Of a stretch of 64,000 bases of DNA, positions 38,913 through 47,131 are shown in pieces (position 1 is the first letter of the stretch; each line of letters opens with the position of its first letter). This DNA comes from an uncultured Oscillibacter sp. (lineage in GTDB: Bacteria; Bacillota; Clostridia; Oscillospirales; Oscillospiraceae). Under the pieces are notes generated by a model. It was not told the origin of the DNA. It made no database searches and worked only from the letters and a program-made list of their open reading frames with translations. The DNA is taken from NCBI GenBank assembly GCA_910585245.1, contig CAJUCO010000001.1, forward strand, positions 124,001 through 188,000, written 5' to 3'. The position numbers and the translations under genes were made by a program.

Positions 38913-39779
38913 ATGTATCGAACAAAACTTACCTCCCCTTTGGGCCCCCTGCACCTGGCCTCCGACGGGGAACGCCTCACCGGCCTTTGGATAGAGGGCC
39001 AGAAGTATTTTGCCGCCGGATTGGATAAAACGGCAATTGAGCAGCCGGAGCTTCCTGCATTTCAGCAGGCGGCGGCTTGGCTGGACGCCTACTTTGGAAA
39101 GCGAAACCTCCCTCCCCTGCCGCCTCCGGCCCCTGTGGGAAGCAATTTTCGGCGAGAGGTGTGGAAACGGTTGTTGGAGATCCCCTACGGAAAGACCACG
39201 ACCTACGGAGCTTTGGCGAAGGAGCTGAAAGCCGTTGGCATTCCAGCCTCTCCCCAGGCTGTAGGCGGCGCGGTGGGGCACAATCCCATTTCTATCCTCA
39301 TCCCCTGTCACCGGGTGGTGGGATCAAGCGGGAGTCTGACAGGCTACGCAGGAGGCGTGGAAAAAAAGCGCTTTCTTCTGGAGCTGGAGGGCGCCGGCCT
39401 GTCGAGTCTGTATGTGCCGAAGAAAGGAACGGCATTGTGGGGGAGGAAAGAAATGTACCATCCAGAGGAAATTCAGGGTCAGATTGCGGCACAACCTGGG
39501 GCGGACACAGCATCCCATCCTGAGAGCGCGCCGGAAAAATTTCCCTGCCCTTGCTGCGGCTATAAGACCTTCCCGGTTCCCAAGGAACGTGCCACTGCCT
39601 ATATCTGTCCGGTGTGTTTTTGGGAGAACGACGTATTTACCTCTAGCGAGGACCAGCCGAGCGACGAAAATCGGGGCATTACGCTGAAACAGGGCCGGGA
39701 GGCGTTCCGAAGGCTGGGAGCCATCCGGAAAGACCTGATACAGTATGTGCGAAAACCCTTTCCAGAGGAAATTCCATAA
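38913..39779 (+). CDS. ogt: methylated-DNA--cysteine methyltransferase fused to a CPCC Cys-rich domain
   Basis: A 288-residue protein. Residues 1 to about 165 are Ogt/AGT: RREVWKRLLEIPYGKTTTYG, the Arg-finger helix region, and active-site ILIPCHRVVGSSGSLTGYAG. It repairs O6-alkylguanine by suicide transfer. After a linker, residues from about 205 form a CPCC domain: FPCPCCGYKTFPV, YICPVCFWENDVFT, GITLKQGREAFRRLGAI, a small zinc-type module usually found alone. ATG 38913 is chosen because AGGAAG precedes it and transcription starts near 38889; ATG 38889 is the alternative. The linker shows no frameshift or stop. Confidence 0.88.
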   Translation: MYRTKLTSPLGPLHLASDGERLTGLWIEGQKYFAAGLDKTAIEQPELPAFQQAAAWLDAYFGKRNLPPLPPPAPVGSNFRREVWKRLLEIPYGKTTTYGALAKELKAVGIPASPQAVGGAVGHNPISILIPCHRVVGSSGSLTGYAGGVEKKRFLLELEGAGLSSLYVPKKGTALWGRKEMYHPEEIQGQIAAQPGADTASHPESAPEKFPCPCCGYKTFPVPKERATAYICPVCFWENDVFTSSEDQPSDENRGITLKQGREAFRRLGAIRKDLIQYVRKPFPEEIP

Positions 39780-39786
39780 CAGGAAA

Positions 39787-40010
39787 GGCGGGCATTGTGT
39801 TCTAATGTCCGCCCCAGCTTGTCAAAAAAGTGCTGTTTAAAATGGGGCGGAAAGGAAAAGAGCTACGAGAGAAACCCATCAGGGGTTTCTCTCGTTTTGA
39901 ATCAGAAGTTTTTCGGACCTTTTGAAAGGTCTGAAAAACTTGCTCAGGTTGTCGAAAATCCTTTTTCGACAGCCTGAGGCGGGCATTGGTGTTCCAATGC
40001 CCGCCCTTTT
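39787..40010. repeat. cluster of five consecutive stem-loops
   Basis: H1 39787-39813 and H5 39978-40005 are near copies (GGCGGGCATTG...CCGCC). H2 39865-39898 is a terminator-type stem (ACGAGAGAAACCC). H3 39906-39941 has 15-bp arms (AAGTTTTTCGGACCT), and H4 39943-39978 has 16-bp arms (CTCAGGTTGTCGAAAA). H2 and H5 end in T-runs and can terminate the ogt transcript. No gene fits. Confidence 0.8.
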
Positions 40011-41485
40011 CATAGAATTATGCAGATCAGTCCGCCGCTGCCCTCGTTGATGATACGGGTCAATGTCTCCTGGAGCTTCTTCCGGGCATCGTCCGGCATC
40101 CGTTTCAGCTTACCCTGGAGATCATCGCTGACCAGCTCATGGAAGCTCCGGCCAAAGATATTCGACTGCCAGATTTTGCTGGTGTCCCCCTCGAATTCCT
40201 GGAGCAGGTAGTTTACCATGTCCTCCGACTGCTTCTCGTTCCCCACAATCGGCGAGACCGCCGTCTCAATATCCGCCCGGATCATGTGAATGCTGGGAGC
40301 GCTGGCTTTCAGTTTCACGCCGTAGCGTCCTCCCTGTTTCATGATCTCCGGTTCCTCCAACTTCAACTCGTCAATGCTGGGAACCACGATGCCATAGCCC
40401 GTTTCCTTTACGTCTCTCAAGGCTCCGGCTACTTTGTCGTATTCTGCTTTCACCGCCGCCAGCCGGGTTAAAAGGCTCATCAGGTCTCCGTCATCCCCCA
40501 CTTCAAAACCGGACTGCTCCGACAGGGTATGATAGAACAGCTCTCGGGGCAGGCTGAGACTGGCTGCCGCCACTCCGGTTCCCAGGTCAATGGAGGTAAT
40601 TCTGGCTTCATTGATATTCTCGCAGGCGGCCAGGGCCGCGATGACACCCTCTACCTCCCGGATGTGCTGAAGCTGGGAGGTCCCCTGGCGCACTGCGTCG
40701 TAAAGGCCCGCTTTGATGGGGTGCTCTGTGGGCAGAGCGTCCACCCAGGGAGGGAGAAACAGATCCAGCTCCTGCATGGGAAACTCGTAGAGGACGGCCT
40801 TGAGAATGTCCGTCACGTCCTCCTCCCCCAAGTCCAGGCAGTTTACCGGGACGCAGTTCACCTCATAGCGGGAGGCGATATCCCGGGCGATGGCCTCCGC
40901 CCGGTCGCTCTTGGGGTCCACAGAGTTCAGCAGGACGATGAAAGGCTTTCCCAGCTCCTGAAGCTCCCGGACTACCCGCTCCTCCGCCTCCAGATAGTCC
41001 TCCCGGGGGATGTCAGAAACGGTTCCATCGGTGGTGATGACAATGCCAATGGTGGAGTGTTCCGAGATTACCTTCCGGGTGCCGATCTCCGCTGCCTCGG
41101 TCATGGGAATCTCGTGGTCATACCAGGGGGTGGTCACCATCCGGGGGGCGTCGTCTTCAAACTGGCCGATGGCCCCCCGGACCATGTAGCCCACACAGTC
41201 GATGAGCCGCACGGAGAAGGACGCGCCGTCAGGCAGCTGGATTTGGGCCGCTTCTTCCGGAACAAACTTGGGCTCCGCCGTCATGATGGTCCGGCCGGAG
41301 CCGCTCTGAGGCAGCTCATCCCGGGCTCTCTCCTTGCGGTACACATTTTCAATGTTGGGAATCACCTGGGTCTCCATGAAGCGCTTGATGAAGGTGGACT
41401 TGCCGGTCCGCACCGGGCCCACCACGCCAATGTAGATATCCCCCGCCGTGCGGGTGGCGATATTCTGATAAATGGTCGTATTCAT
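40010..41485 (-). CDS. spoIVA: stage IV sporulation protein A
   Basis: A 491-residue ATPase that polymerises on the forespore surface to form the coat basement layer. The N-terminal TRAFAC-like domain has IYIGVVGPVRTGKSTFIKRF, then VRLIDCVGYMV and TIGIVITTDGTVSDIPREDY. The C-terminus (SNIFGRSFHELVSDDLQGKL and the end GGLICIIL) is the part that binds SpoVM. ATG 41485 follows AAAGGACGGG; the 32 codons upstream are in frame but precede the conserved start. A sigma-E type promoter lies upstream. Confidence 0.96.
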   Translation of the reverse strand: MNTTIYQNIATRTAGDIYIGVVGPVRTGKSTFIKRFMETQVIPNIENVYRKERARDELPQSGSGRTIMTAEPKFVPEEAAQIQLPDGASFSVRLIDCVGYMVRGAIGQFEDDAPRMVTTPWYDHEIPMTEAAEIGTRKVISEHSTIGIVITTDGTVSDIPREDYLEAEERVVRELQELGKPFIVLLNSVDPKSDRAEAIARDIASRYEVNCVPVNCLDLGEEDVTDILKAVLYEFPMQELDLFLPPWVDALPTEHPIKAGLYDAVRQGTSQLQHIREVEGVIAALAACENINEARITSIDLGTGVAAASLSLPRELFYHTLSEQSGFEVGDDGDLMSLLTRLAAVKAEYDKVAGALRDVKETGYGIVVPSIDELKLEEPEIMKQGGRYGVKLKASAPSIHMIRADIETAVSPIVGNEKQSEDMVNYLLQEFEGDTSKIWQSNIFGRSFHELVSDDLQGKLKRMPDDARKKLQETLTRIINEGSGGLICIIL

Positions 41486-41523
41486 AGCATCCCGTCCTTT
41501 TTCCGCTCCATATTCATGTTTCC

Positions 41524-41552
41524 AATCTATGCCCGTCCGGCGGAAAGTATGA
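41524..41552 (-). promoter_or_regulatory. putative sigma-E promoter of spoIVA
   Basis: Minus strand TCATACT (41552-41546), 14 bases, CATAGATT (41531-41524), close to the ATA / CATACA-T mother-cell pattern. Confidence 0.5.
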
Positions 41553-41626
41553 CGGCCCGTCTTGTTTTGGAGAAAACACACAAGGAAGTTTTGCCTCCGG
41601 CCGGGCTGATTTGGTCGAAATCACGC

Positions 41627-41655
41627 TTTACACAAACTCTTTAATATGGTAAACT
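41627..41655 (+). promoter_or_regulatory. promoter of the amino-acid ABC operon
   Basis: TTTACA, 17-base spacer, TAAACT (41650-41655). Confidence 0.5.
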
Positions 41656-41720
41656 GCTACCGTATTAAACGAACAGCACAGCCTGTTCCATTTTGGAGAC
41701 TGATTTTGGAGGATGAGACC

Positions 41721-42593
41721 ATGATGAAAAGCAAGAAGATCCGGGCTCTTTTGTTGGCCCTTCTGCTGGTGGCCAGTCTGGCTGCCTGCGGCGGTGACAG
41801 CGGAAACGACGTTACCCTGACAAATCCCCCGGCGGAACAGAAGACCGATGACGCCGGTAGCGGCCAGACAGAAAGCGATCTGGCTTATATCCAGGGGAAC
41901 GGAAAACTGGTCATTGGCTATACCGTGTATGCGCCTATGAATTACACCGACGACGAAGGAAACTTCACCGGCTTCGACACGGAGCTTGCCCGGGCTGTTT
42001 GCCAGCGCCTGGGCGTGGAGCCGGAGTTCCAGGAAATTGTTTGGGAGACCAAAGAAGTTGAGTTAGCCGGTAAAACCATCGACTGCATCTGGAACGGCAT
42101 GACTCTGGATGCCGACCGGGAAGCGAATATGAACTGCACCGTTCCCTATGTAAAGAACGCTCAAGTCGTCGTGGTGAAATCCGGCACGGAATACACGGAC
42201 ACCTCCTCTCTGATTGGCAAAACGGTGGTGGCGGAAGTGGGTTCCGCCGGTGAGGTGCAGATCATTGGCAGCGCGGACAGCGAACCCGACGCCAATCTGG
42301 CCCAGGCTGATTACGTGGGCAAAAGTGTTCAGACCGATTGCCTGATGGAGGTCAAAGCCGGTACTGCCGACGCGGCTGTGCTGGATATGACCTTGGCCAA
42401 CGCCATGACCGGCGAGGGCACGGATTACGCGGATCTGGAAATTGTGGATGAGCTTGCCGTTGAAAACTACGGAGTGGCTTTCCGCAAGGGCTCCGATGTT
42501 CGAGATGCCGTAAACGACATCTTCGCCGAAATGGTATCGGACGGTACTTTGAAAGCCCTGGCGGACCAATATGGTCTTGAGCTGGCCGACTGA
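41721..42593 (+). CDS. amino-acid ABC transporter, substrate-binding lipoprotein
   Basis: A 290-residue lipoprotein. The signal peptide ends in the lipobox LAAC (KKIRALLLALLLVASLAACG). A Thr/Asp-rich linker precedes the bilobed SBP_bac_3 domain: GKLVIGYTVYAPMNYTDDEG, FDTELARAVCQRLGVEPEF, DCIWNGMTLDADRE and AVLDMTLANAM. Family members bind polar amino acids outside the membrane. Start ATG 41721 after GGAGGATGAG; the in-frame codons upstream lack a ribosome site. First of three genes for a full importer. Confidence 0.92.
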   Translation: MMKSKKIRALLLALLLVASLAACGGDSGNDVTLTNPPAEQKTDDAGSGQTESDLAYIQGNGKLVIGYTVYAPMNYTDDEGNFTGFDTELARAVCQRLGVEPEFQEIVWETKEVELAGKTIDCIWNGMTLDADREANMNCTVPYVKNAQVVVVKSGTEYTDTSSLIGKTVVAEVGSAGEVQIIGSADSEPDANLAQADYVGKSVQTDCLMEVKAGTADAAVLDMTLANAMTGEGTDYADLEIVDELAVENYGVAFRKGSDVRDAVNDIFAEMVSDGTLKALADQYGLELAD

Positions 42594-42675
42594 GTAATAA
42601 ATATATCCACGTTTGTGGGACAGGGGGAGGGTCTTCTCCCCTTGTCCCATAGAGTGTTTTTTGAGGTGTGAACAT

Positions 42676-43326
42676 ATGAGCGTAATTCTAAGCCGCCTGT
42701 GCGAGGGCTTTTTAATCAACTGCCAACTTTTTATATGTACCCTGCTCTTCTCCATCCCCTTGGGACTGTTGATTTGCTTTGGCTCCATGAGCCGCTTTAA
42801 ACCCCTGTCCTGGCTTATGAAGACCTTCGTCTGGATCATCCGCGGTACTCCCCTGATGTTACAATTGCTGGTGATTTTTCTTGGACCCGGCCTGCTGGAT
42901 TGGGGGAATCCCTGGCCCTCCGGTAATCGTGGGCGGTTGATTGCGGCGATTGTGGCCTTTGTTATCAACTACGCCTGCTATTTCTCGGAAATCTTTCGGG
43001 GCGGTATTGAGTCAATTCCCAGGGGACAATATGAAGCCGGACAGGTTCTGGGCATGACCAAAAGCCAGATCTTTTTTAAGGTCACGCTGCTCCAACTCGT
43101 CAAGCGCATCGTCCCTCCCATGGGTAACGAAATTATTACTCTTGTAAAAGATACCTCCCTCGCGCGGATTATCTCCAACAAGGAAATTATCATGATCGCG
43201 AACGAGTACACGGCCAAGGGCCTGATCTGGCCTCTGTTTTCCACGGCAATTTTCTTTTTGGTTTTTGTGGGCGCCTTAACATTGCTGTTTAGCTGGTTCG
43301 AGCGGAAGCTGGACTATTTCCGTTAA
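42676..43326 (+). CDS. amino-acid ABC transporter permease
   Basis: A 216-residue His/Glu/Gln/Arg-type permease with about five membrane helices. It has the conserved IRGTPLMLQLLVIFL, ACYFSEIFRGGIESIPRGQY and the EAA loop EAGQVLGMTKSQIFFKVTLL. ATG 42676 after TTGAGGTG. It pairs with the binding protein upstream and the ATPase 15 bases downstream. Confidence 0.93.
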   Translation: MSVILSRLCEGFLINCQLFICTLLFSIPLGLLICFGSMSRFKPLSWLMKTFVWIIRGTPLMLQLLVIFLGPGLLDWGNPWPSGNRGRLIAAIVAFVINYACYFSEIFRGGIESIPRGQYEAGQVLGMTKSQIFFKVTLLQLVKRIVPPMGNEIITLVKDTSLARIISNKEIIMIANEYTAKGLIWPLFSTAIFFLVFVGALTLLFSWFERKLDYFR

Positions 43327-43341
43327 AGGAGGCGGGATTGT

Positions 43342-44109
43342 ATGGCGATCTTAGAAGTACAAAATATCGAAAAGCACTTCGGAAACACCCAGGTCCTGAC
43401 GGATATCAGCTTCTCTCTGGAAGAGGGGCAGGCTTTATCCATTATTGGCTCTTCCGGTTCCGGCAAAACGACCCTGCTTCGCTGCCTGAATTTCCTGGAG
43501 CGACCGGATCACGGTTCCATCGCCGTGAAGGGCAACGTCATCTTTGACGCGTCGGACCCATCTACCCAGGCGGAAAAGGACATCCGCCAGAAGAGGCTTC
43601 ATTTTGGCCTTGTTTTCCAGAACTTCAACCTTTTCCCCCAGTATACGGCCCTACAAAATGTTACCTTGGCCCGAGAGCTGCTGGCAAAAGAGCGGGCCGT
43701 CGAGAGCAAGGAGGAAATCGTAAAAGCGGGCCGAGAGCTGCTGGCTCAGATGGGGCTGGCGGACCGGGCGGACCACTACCCCCACCAGCTTTCCGGCGGG
43801 CAGCAGCAACGAGTGGCCATCGCCCGGGCCTTGGCCCTCCACCCGGACATTCTCTGCTTTGACGAGCCCACCTCCGCCCTGGACCCGGAGCTCACCGGAG
43901 AGGTGCTGCGGGTCATCCGCTCTCTGGCGGAGCAGAAGACTACCATGATCATTGTCACCCACGAGATGGCCTTCGCCCGAGATGTTGCAGATCAGGTGAT
44001 CTTTATGGACGGCGGTGTCATTGTGGAACAGGGCGAGCCCAGGGAGGTTATTGATCATCCGAAAGAGGAACGGACGAAACAATTTCTTTCCCGTTATACA
44101 AATGATTGA
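43342..44109 (+). CDS. glnQ: amino-acid ABC transporter ATP-binding protein
   Basis: A 255-residue GlnQ-type ATPase. Walker A is IGSSGSGKTTLLRCLN, the Q-loop is LVFQNFNLFPQYT, the signature is HQLSGGQQQRVAIARALA, Walker B is ILCFDEPTSALDPEL and the H-loop is IIVTHEMAFARDVAD. Substrate of the system cannot be fixed by sequence reading. Closed by a bidirectional terminator. Confidence 0.95.
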   Translation: MAILEVQNIEKHFGNTQVLTDISFSLEEGQALSIIGSSGSGKTTLLRCLNFLERPDHGSIAVKGNVIFDASDPSTQAEKDIRQKRLHFGLVFQNFNLFPQYTALQNVTLARELLAKERAVESKEEIVKAGRELLAQMGLADRADHYPHQLSGGQQQRVAIARALALHPDILCFDEPTSALDPELTGEVLRVIRSLAEQKTTMIIVTHEMAFARDVADQVIFMDGGVIVEQGEPREVIDHPKEERTKQFLSRYTND

Positions 44110-44145
44110 AATACCACATTTATAGTGCAACCAGACTTTGCAGAT

Positions 44146-44181
44146 AAAAGGATGCGGGAGATAAGTCTCCCGCATCCTTTT
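44146..44181. terminator. bidirectional terminator between the ABC operon and sipL
   Basis: AAAAGGATGCGGGAGA and TCTCCCGCATCCTTTT, a perfect 16-bp stem around TAAG. Confidence 0.93.
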
Positions 44182-45719
44182 CAGGCTCTTTTTCTGGGAA
44201 TCAGCAACATCTGGTCCTGGGGAATGTCCTCTTCTCCCTCCAGCTGGTTGGCAGAGAGAATGGCGTTGATGGTGGTGTTGTACTTTTTCGCCAGGTCCCA
44301 GGCGCTTTCTTGCCGCCCAATGCAGCGTAAAACCAGAGAGGGTGCGCCACCCAGGTCCTTGGTGGTTTCCGTATCCAGCTTGGCGGAGGAAACACAGACC
44401 TTTTTTACTCTGGCTGCCGCCTCCACATGAAAGTCCACCGGAAAACGAACCTCAATGCCCCGGTCCCCCAGGGTGCCCTGCACTTCCTCTGTGCAGACAG
44501 CTCTGGCGGTGATCCGGCAATCTTCCGGCAGCTCCAGCTGGCATCCGGAGTCGATGCTCCGCTCTACCACCAAGGGCACACCGCCTTCGTCCAGATACAT
44601 GGCCCGAACCGTCACTCCGGTCCGGAGGACCGCCATATTTCCCTCCCGGCTGACAGATACCGCGCCGCACTTAGCAGACAAAGCCAAAATAGACTCCGCC
44701 ACCACACCGATTTCCAACACTTCCCGCAGGGTCTGGCGGCGGGTCAGGTTCTCGCAGAAGCTGGTGATGTTCAGCGGTGCGGCTTCATACGTCATGTCAT
44801 AGGCAGTAGAATACAGATCGCTGAGCAAGGTCAGTTCTTGCTCTTCCCGTAACAGAGCCGTGGTATGTAGATACAAAGTCACCGCAATCTGGCGGCCCTC
44901 TGGGTCATCACCGTCAATTTGCAGGTCTGTTCCGGTCAGCTGTAACTGTAAACTGGCGGCGGAACCCTCTACGGCTCCCTCTACCTCCATAATCTGGGAA
45001 AAGGGCAGCTCCGAAGTGACGGAGCCACAGCCGCCGCTATTATCCCGATAGAGTAGACTGATGGAGAAAATCCCCTTGAAGATCAGTTTACTTCCCACAA
45101 TTTTCGTCTCCGTGACGGTGCTGGAAACTTGGCTGGTCAATAGCTCCGCCGCCCCCTCCCGGCCCGGGGAGAGGTTCATCTCTTCCGTAAAGGTAAAATC
45201 CTTTTCAGCAATGTGAGTCAAGAGGATTGCGTGTTGCGATTCCTGACGTTTTTCTACTTGAAGTCCCGGCTCCGCCTCTGTGTCCGCGCAAAATACAAGG
45301 GGCTTTCTCTGATAGCCGGTCACGTGAGTTACCAGTTTGCAATGTGTGAAAATTTTCCGGGGATTTAGCATTCGGGCTTCCAGAAATTCCGTCTCTGTCT
45401 CCGCTGTCAAGTGCTGGCAACCCGGCAACGCCCGATTGTCGCTCTCGGCGGTAAAGGGGATGGCAAATTCCAGGGTACGAATCCCGCTCTCTCCATCCGG
45501 CGTATAGAGCACCGTGACCCGAACGGTGCCGGAGAGTTCCGCCTTCCCGTCCCGCAACTCCCGGCTGTGGAGATAAACCTTTCCATCGGTTTCGATGATA
45601 CGGGCGATGTCAGGACAGTAGTCCGGTACAATCGTCTCTGCTGTCTCCTCCTGGGTCAGCGTCAACTCCCCACCTGTGTCATAGGTGTCCAAGGACACTC
45701 TTTTTAAATCCAGTTCCAT
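44181..45719 (-). CDS. sipL: SipL-like spore morphogenesis protein (DUF3794 repeats plus LysM)
   Basis: A 512-residue soluble protein with three DUF3794 (SPOCS) repeats and a C-terminal LysM domain (ESAWDLAKKYNTTINAILSA, then NQLEGEEDIPQDQMLLIP). In Clostridioides difficile SipL binds SpoIVA through its LysM domain and links coat to forespore. ATG 45719 follows GGAAGGGG. It lies 73 bases after spoVM and under a sigma-E-like promoter; spoIVA is only 4 kb away. Confidence 0.9.
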   Translation of the reverse strand: MELDLKRVSLDTYDTGGELTLTQEETAETIVPDYCPDIARIIETDGKVYLHSRELRDGKAELSGTVRVTVLYTPDGESGIRTLEFAIPFTAESDNRALPGCQHLTAETETEFLEARMLNPRKIFTHCKLVTHVTGYQRKPLVFCADTEAEPGLQVEKRQESQHAILLTHIAEKDFTFTEEMNLSPGREGAAELLTSQVSSTVTETKIVGSKLIFKGIFSISLLYRDNSGGCGSVTSELPFSQIMEVEGAVEGSAASLQLQLTGTDLQIDGDDPEGRQIAVTLYLHTTALLREEQELTLLSDLYSTAYDMTYEAAPLNITSFCENLTRRQTLREVLEIGVVAESILALSAKCGAVSVSREGNMAVLRTGVTVRAMYLDEGGVPLVVERSIDSGCQLELPEDCRITARAVCTEEVQGTLGDRGIEVRFPVDFHVEAAARVKKVCVSSAKLDTETTKDLGGAPSLVLRCIGRQESAWDLAKKYNTTINAILSANQLEGEEDIPQDQMLLIPRKRA

Positions 45720-45737
45720 GTAAAACCCCTTCCTTTC

Positions 45738-45779
45738 CCGGCAGGCATAGAATCCATGTCCTACTCTATGCGCTGCCGG
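45738..45779 (-). repeat. leader stem-loop before sipL
   Basis: CCGGCAGGCATAGA and TCTATGCGCTGCCGG pair imperfectly. The right arm contains the sigma-E-like -10 of the sipL promoter, so the element may matter at the DNA rather than the RNA level. Confidence 0.45.
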
Positions 45780-45790
45780 GGCGGGATATG
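45763..45790 (-). promoter_or_regulatory. putative sigma-E promoter of sipL
   Basis: Minus strand CATATCC (45790-45784), 13 bases, CATAGAGT (45770-45763), similar to the spoIVA element. Confidence 0.45.
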
Positions 45791-45792
45791 TT

Positions 45793-45861
45793 TCAAACCT
45801 TAAAAATCTTCTTCAGGATTCCCCGGAGCATCTTGGGGGATTTCCAGACTACGATGTTCAT
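45793..45861 (-). CDS. spoVM: stage V sporulation protein M, 22 residues
   Basis: ATG 45861 follows GGGAGGAGGCG. The 22-residue amphipathic peptide begins MNIVVWKSPKMLRGILKKIF. It matches the SpoVM pattern (short strand, Lys-x-Pro-Lys, then an amphipathic helix). SpoVM senses the positive curvature of the forespore membrane and anchors SpoIVA. Position next to rsgA-prkC-prpC matches the Bacillus neighbourhood, and sipL and spoIVA lie within 6 kb. Confidence 0.9.
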   Translation of the reverse strand: MNIVVWKSPKMLRGILKKIFKV

Positions 45862-45928
45862 AAGACGCCTCCTCCCTTGTTTAAAACACTACGGATCGTT
45901 TGCCATCTTCTAGAAGACTTGGAGCGGA

Positions 45929-46123
45929 TTACCGCCGGCAGCAGGCGCAGCCGCAGCCAATCAGCAGAAACGACACCAGGAACATAAGTACGCCCACAGG
46001 AAAAATTGCGGCGATTAGAATTCCCGCGCCTAAAGCAACGGCAAAAAGGCCCAGCAAGCGGATGCCGCCGCCCCCGTTGTTTCCACATCCCCAGTTCCCA
46101 AAGCCGCCATTCCCACAGCCCAT
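45929..46123 (-). CDS. small Gly/Cys-rich membrane protein
   Basis: A 64-residue protein behind a strong AAAGGAGG. The N-terminus is Gly/Asn/Cys-rich (MGCGNGGFGNWGCGNNGGGG). Two adjoining membrane helices (LLGLFAVALGAGILIAAIF and PVGVLMFLVSFLLIG) end in CGCACCRR. Unknown function. Its place between rsgA and spoVM and its Cys-rich ends suggest a spore-envelope protein, which is inference. Confidence 0.65.
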   Translation of the reverse strand: MGCGNGGFGNWGCGNNGGGGIRLLGLFAVALGAGILIAAIFPVGVLMFLVSFLLIGCGCACCRR

Positions 46124-46211
46124 TGCGTCACGCCTCCTTTCCTTCTATGTCAGTATATACAGCAAAACGGCGGCTGGTGCCTGAAAGATTTTCAGCGAAC
46201 GTAAGTTCTCA

Positions 46212-46245
46212 CAAAAACCGCCGCCTGGAAACCCAAGGCGGCGGT
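46212..46245 (-). terminator. terminator of the yicC-to-rsgA gene series
   Basis: On the minus strand ACCGCCGCCT and AGGCGGCGGT followed by TTTTTG, right after the rsgA stop. Confidence 0.9.
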
Positions 46246-46248
46246 CTA

Positions 46249-47130
46249 TCATTTTTTTTCCTGCCAGTCTCGAAGAGGCTTGAGCTCTTCATAAAGACGG
46301 AGGTAGCTTTTATGGCGACTCATCTGGATCTCGCCCCGGCTAAGGGCCTCCAGCACAGCGCACCCCTTCTCTCGGGTGTGACTGCACCCCACAAAACGGC
46401 ATTTCCCCAGATATGGGACAAATTCCGGGAAGGTTTCCGGCAGGCGTTGTTTCCACTCTAAGTTCAGTTCATCTGCATCAAAGGAGGAAAAACCCGGCGT
46501 GTCCACCACCTCCGCTCCACAGGAAAGACGGTACAACTCCACGTGGCGGGTGGTGTGCCGTCCCCGGCCCAAGGCTGTGCTGACCTCCCCTACTTGCAGG
46601 TGAAAATCCGGGTCCAGAGTGTTGAGGATGCTGGATTTTCCTACGCCGGAGTTTCCTGTAAAGGCGGATACCTTTTCGGCTATCAAAGCCTTTAAATCCT
46701 CCATACCCTCCCCGGTTTCCGCGCTGACACGCAAAGTTGGAAAGCCGGAAGCGCGGTAAATATCATAAAGGGTATCCGCCGGGTCCAAGTCGCACTTATT
46801 TAGGATCACCGCCACTTGACAATCTTTCAATGCCGCGATAGCGGCCACCCGGTCAATGAGGAAGGGCTCCGTCTTTGGGATGGCGGCGGAGGCGATGACC
46901 ACCAGTTGGTCTATATTGGCCACAGCGGGCCGGGAGAAGGCATTCCGCCGGGGCAAAATTTTCTCTACAAACCCCTCTCCGTTGCCCAGGTCGCGGATCA
47001 CCGCCTGATCCCCCACCAGGGGGGAAATTCCCTCTTTCCGGAATTTCCCCCTGGCCCGGCATCGCAAAACCGTTTCCCCGGTATCCACATAATAGAAGCC
47101 GCTAAGGGCCTTTTGAATGCGTCCTGTCAT
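46249..47130 (-). CDS. rsgA: ribosome small subunit-dependent GTPase A
   Basis: A 293-residue circularly permuted GTPase that checks 30S maturation. An OB fold (FRKEGISPLVGDQAVI) comes first; then G4 NKCD, G1 GNSGVGKSSILNTL, G2 GRGRHTTRHVELY and G3 DTPGFSS. A zinc knuckle is CRFVGCSHTREKGC. ATG 47130 follows the prkC stop by one base; the 17 codons upstream overlap prkC and are rejected. Confidence 0.95.
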   Translation of the reverse strand: MTGRIQKALSGFYYVDTGETVLRCRARGKFRKEGISPLVGDQAVIRDLGNGEGFVEKILPRRNAFSRPAVANIDQLVVIASAAIPKTEPFLIDRVAAIAALKDCQVAVILNKCDLDPADTLYDIYRASGFPTLRVSAETGEGMEDLKALIAEKVSAFTGNSGVGKSSILNTLDPDFHLQVGEVSTALGRGRHTTRHVELYRLSCGAEVVDTPGFSSFDADELNLEWKQRLPETFPEFVPYLGKCRFVGCSHTREKGCAVLEALSRGEIQMSRHKSYLRLYEELKPLRDWQEKK

Positions 47131-47131
47131 A

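Noticed and set aside
43672..43745. Direct repeat CCGAGAGCTGCTGGC inside the ABC ATPase gene
   Set aside because: Encodes similar helical residues (RELLA) in a normal-length protein; chance or codon use explains it.
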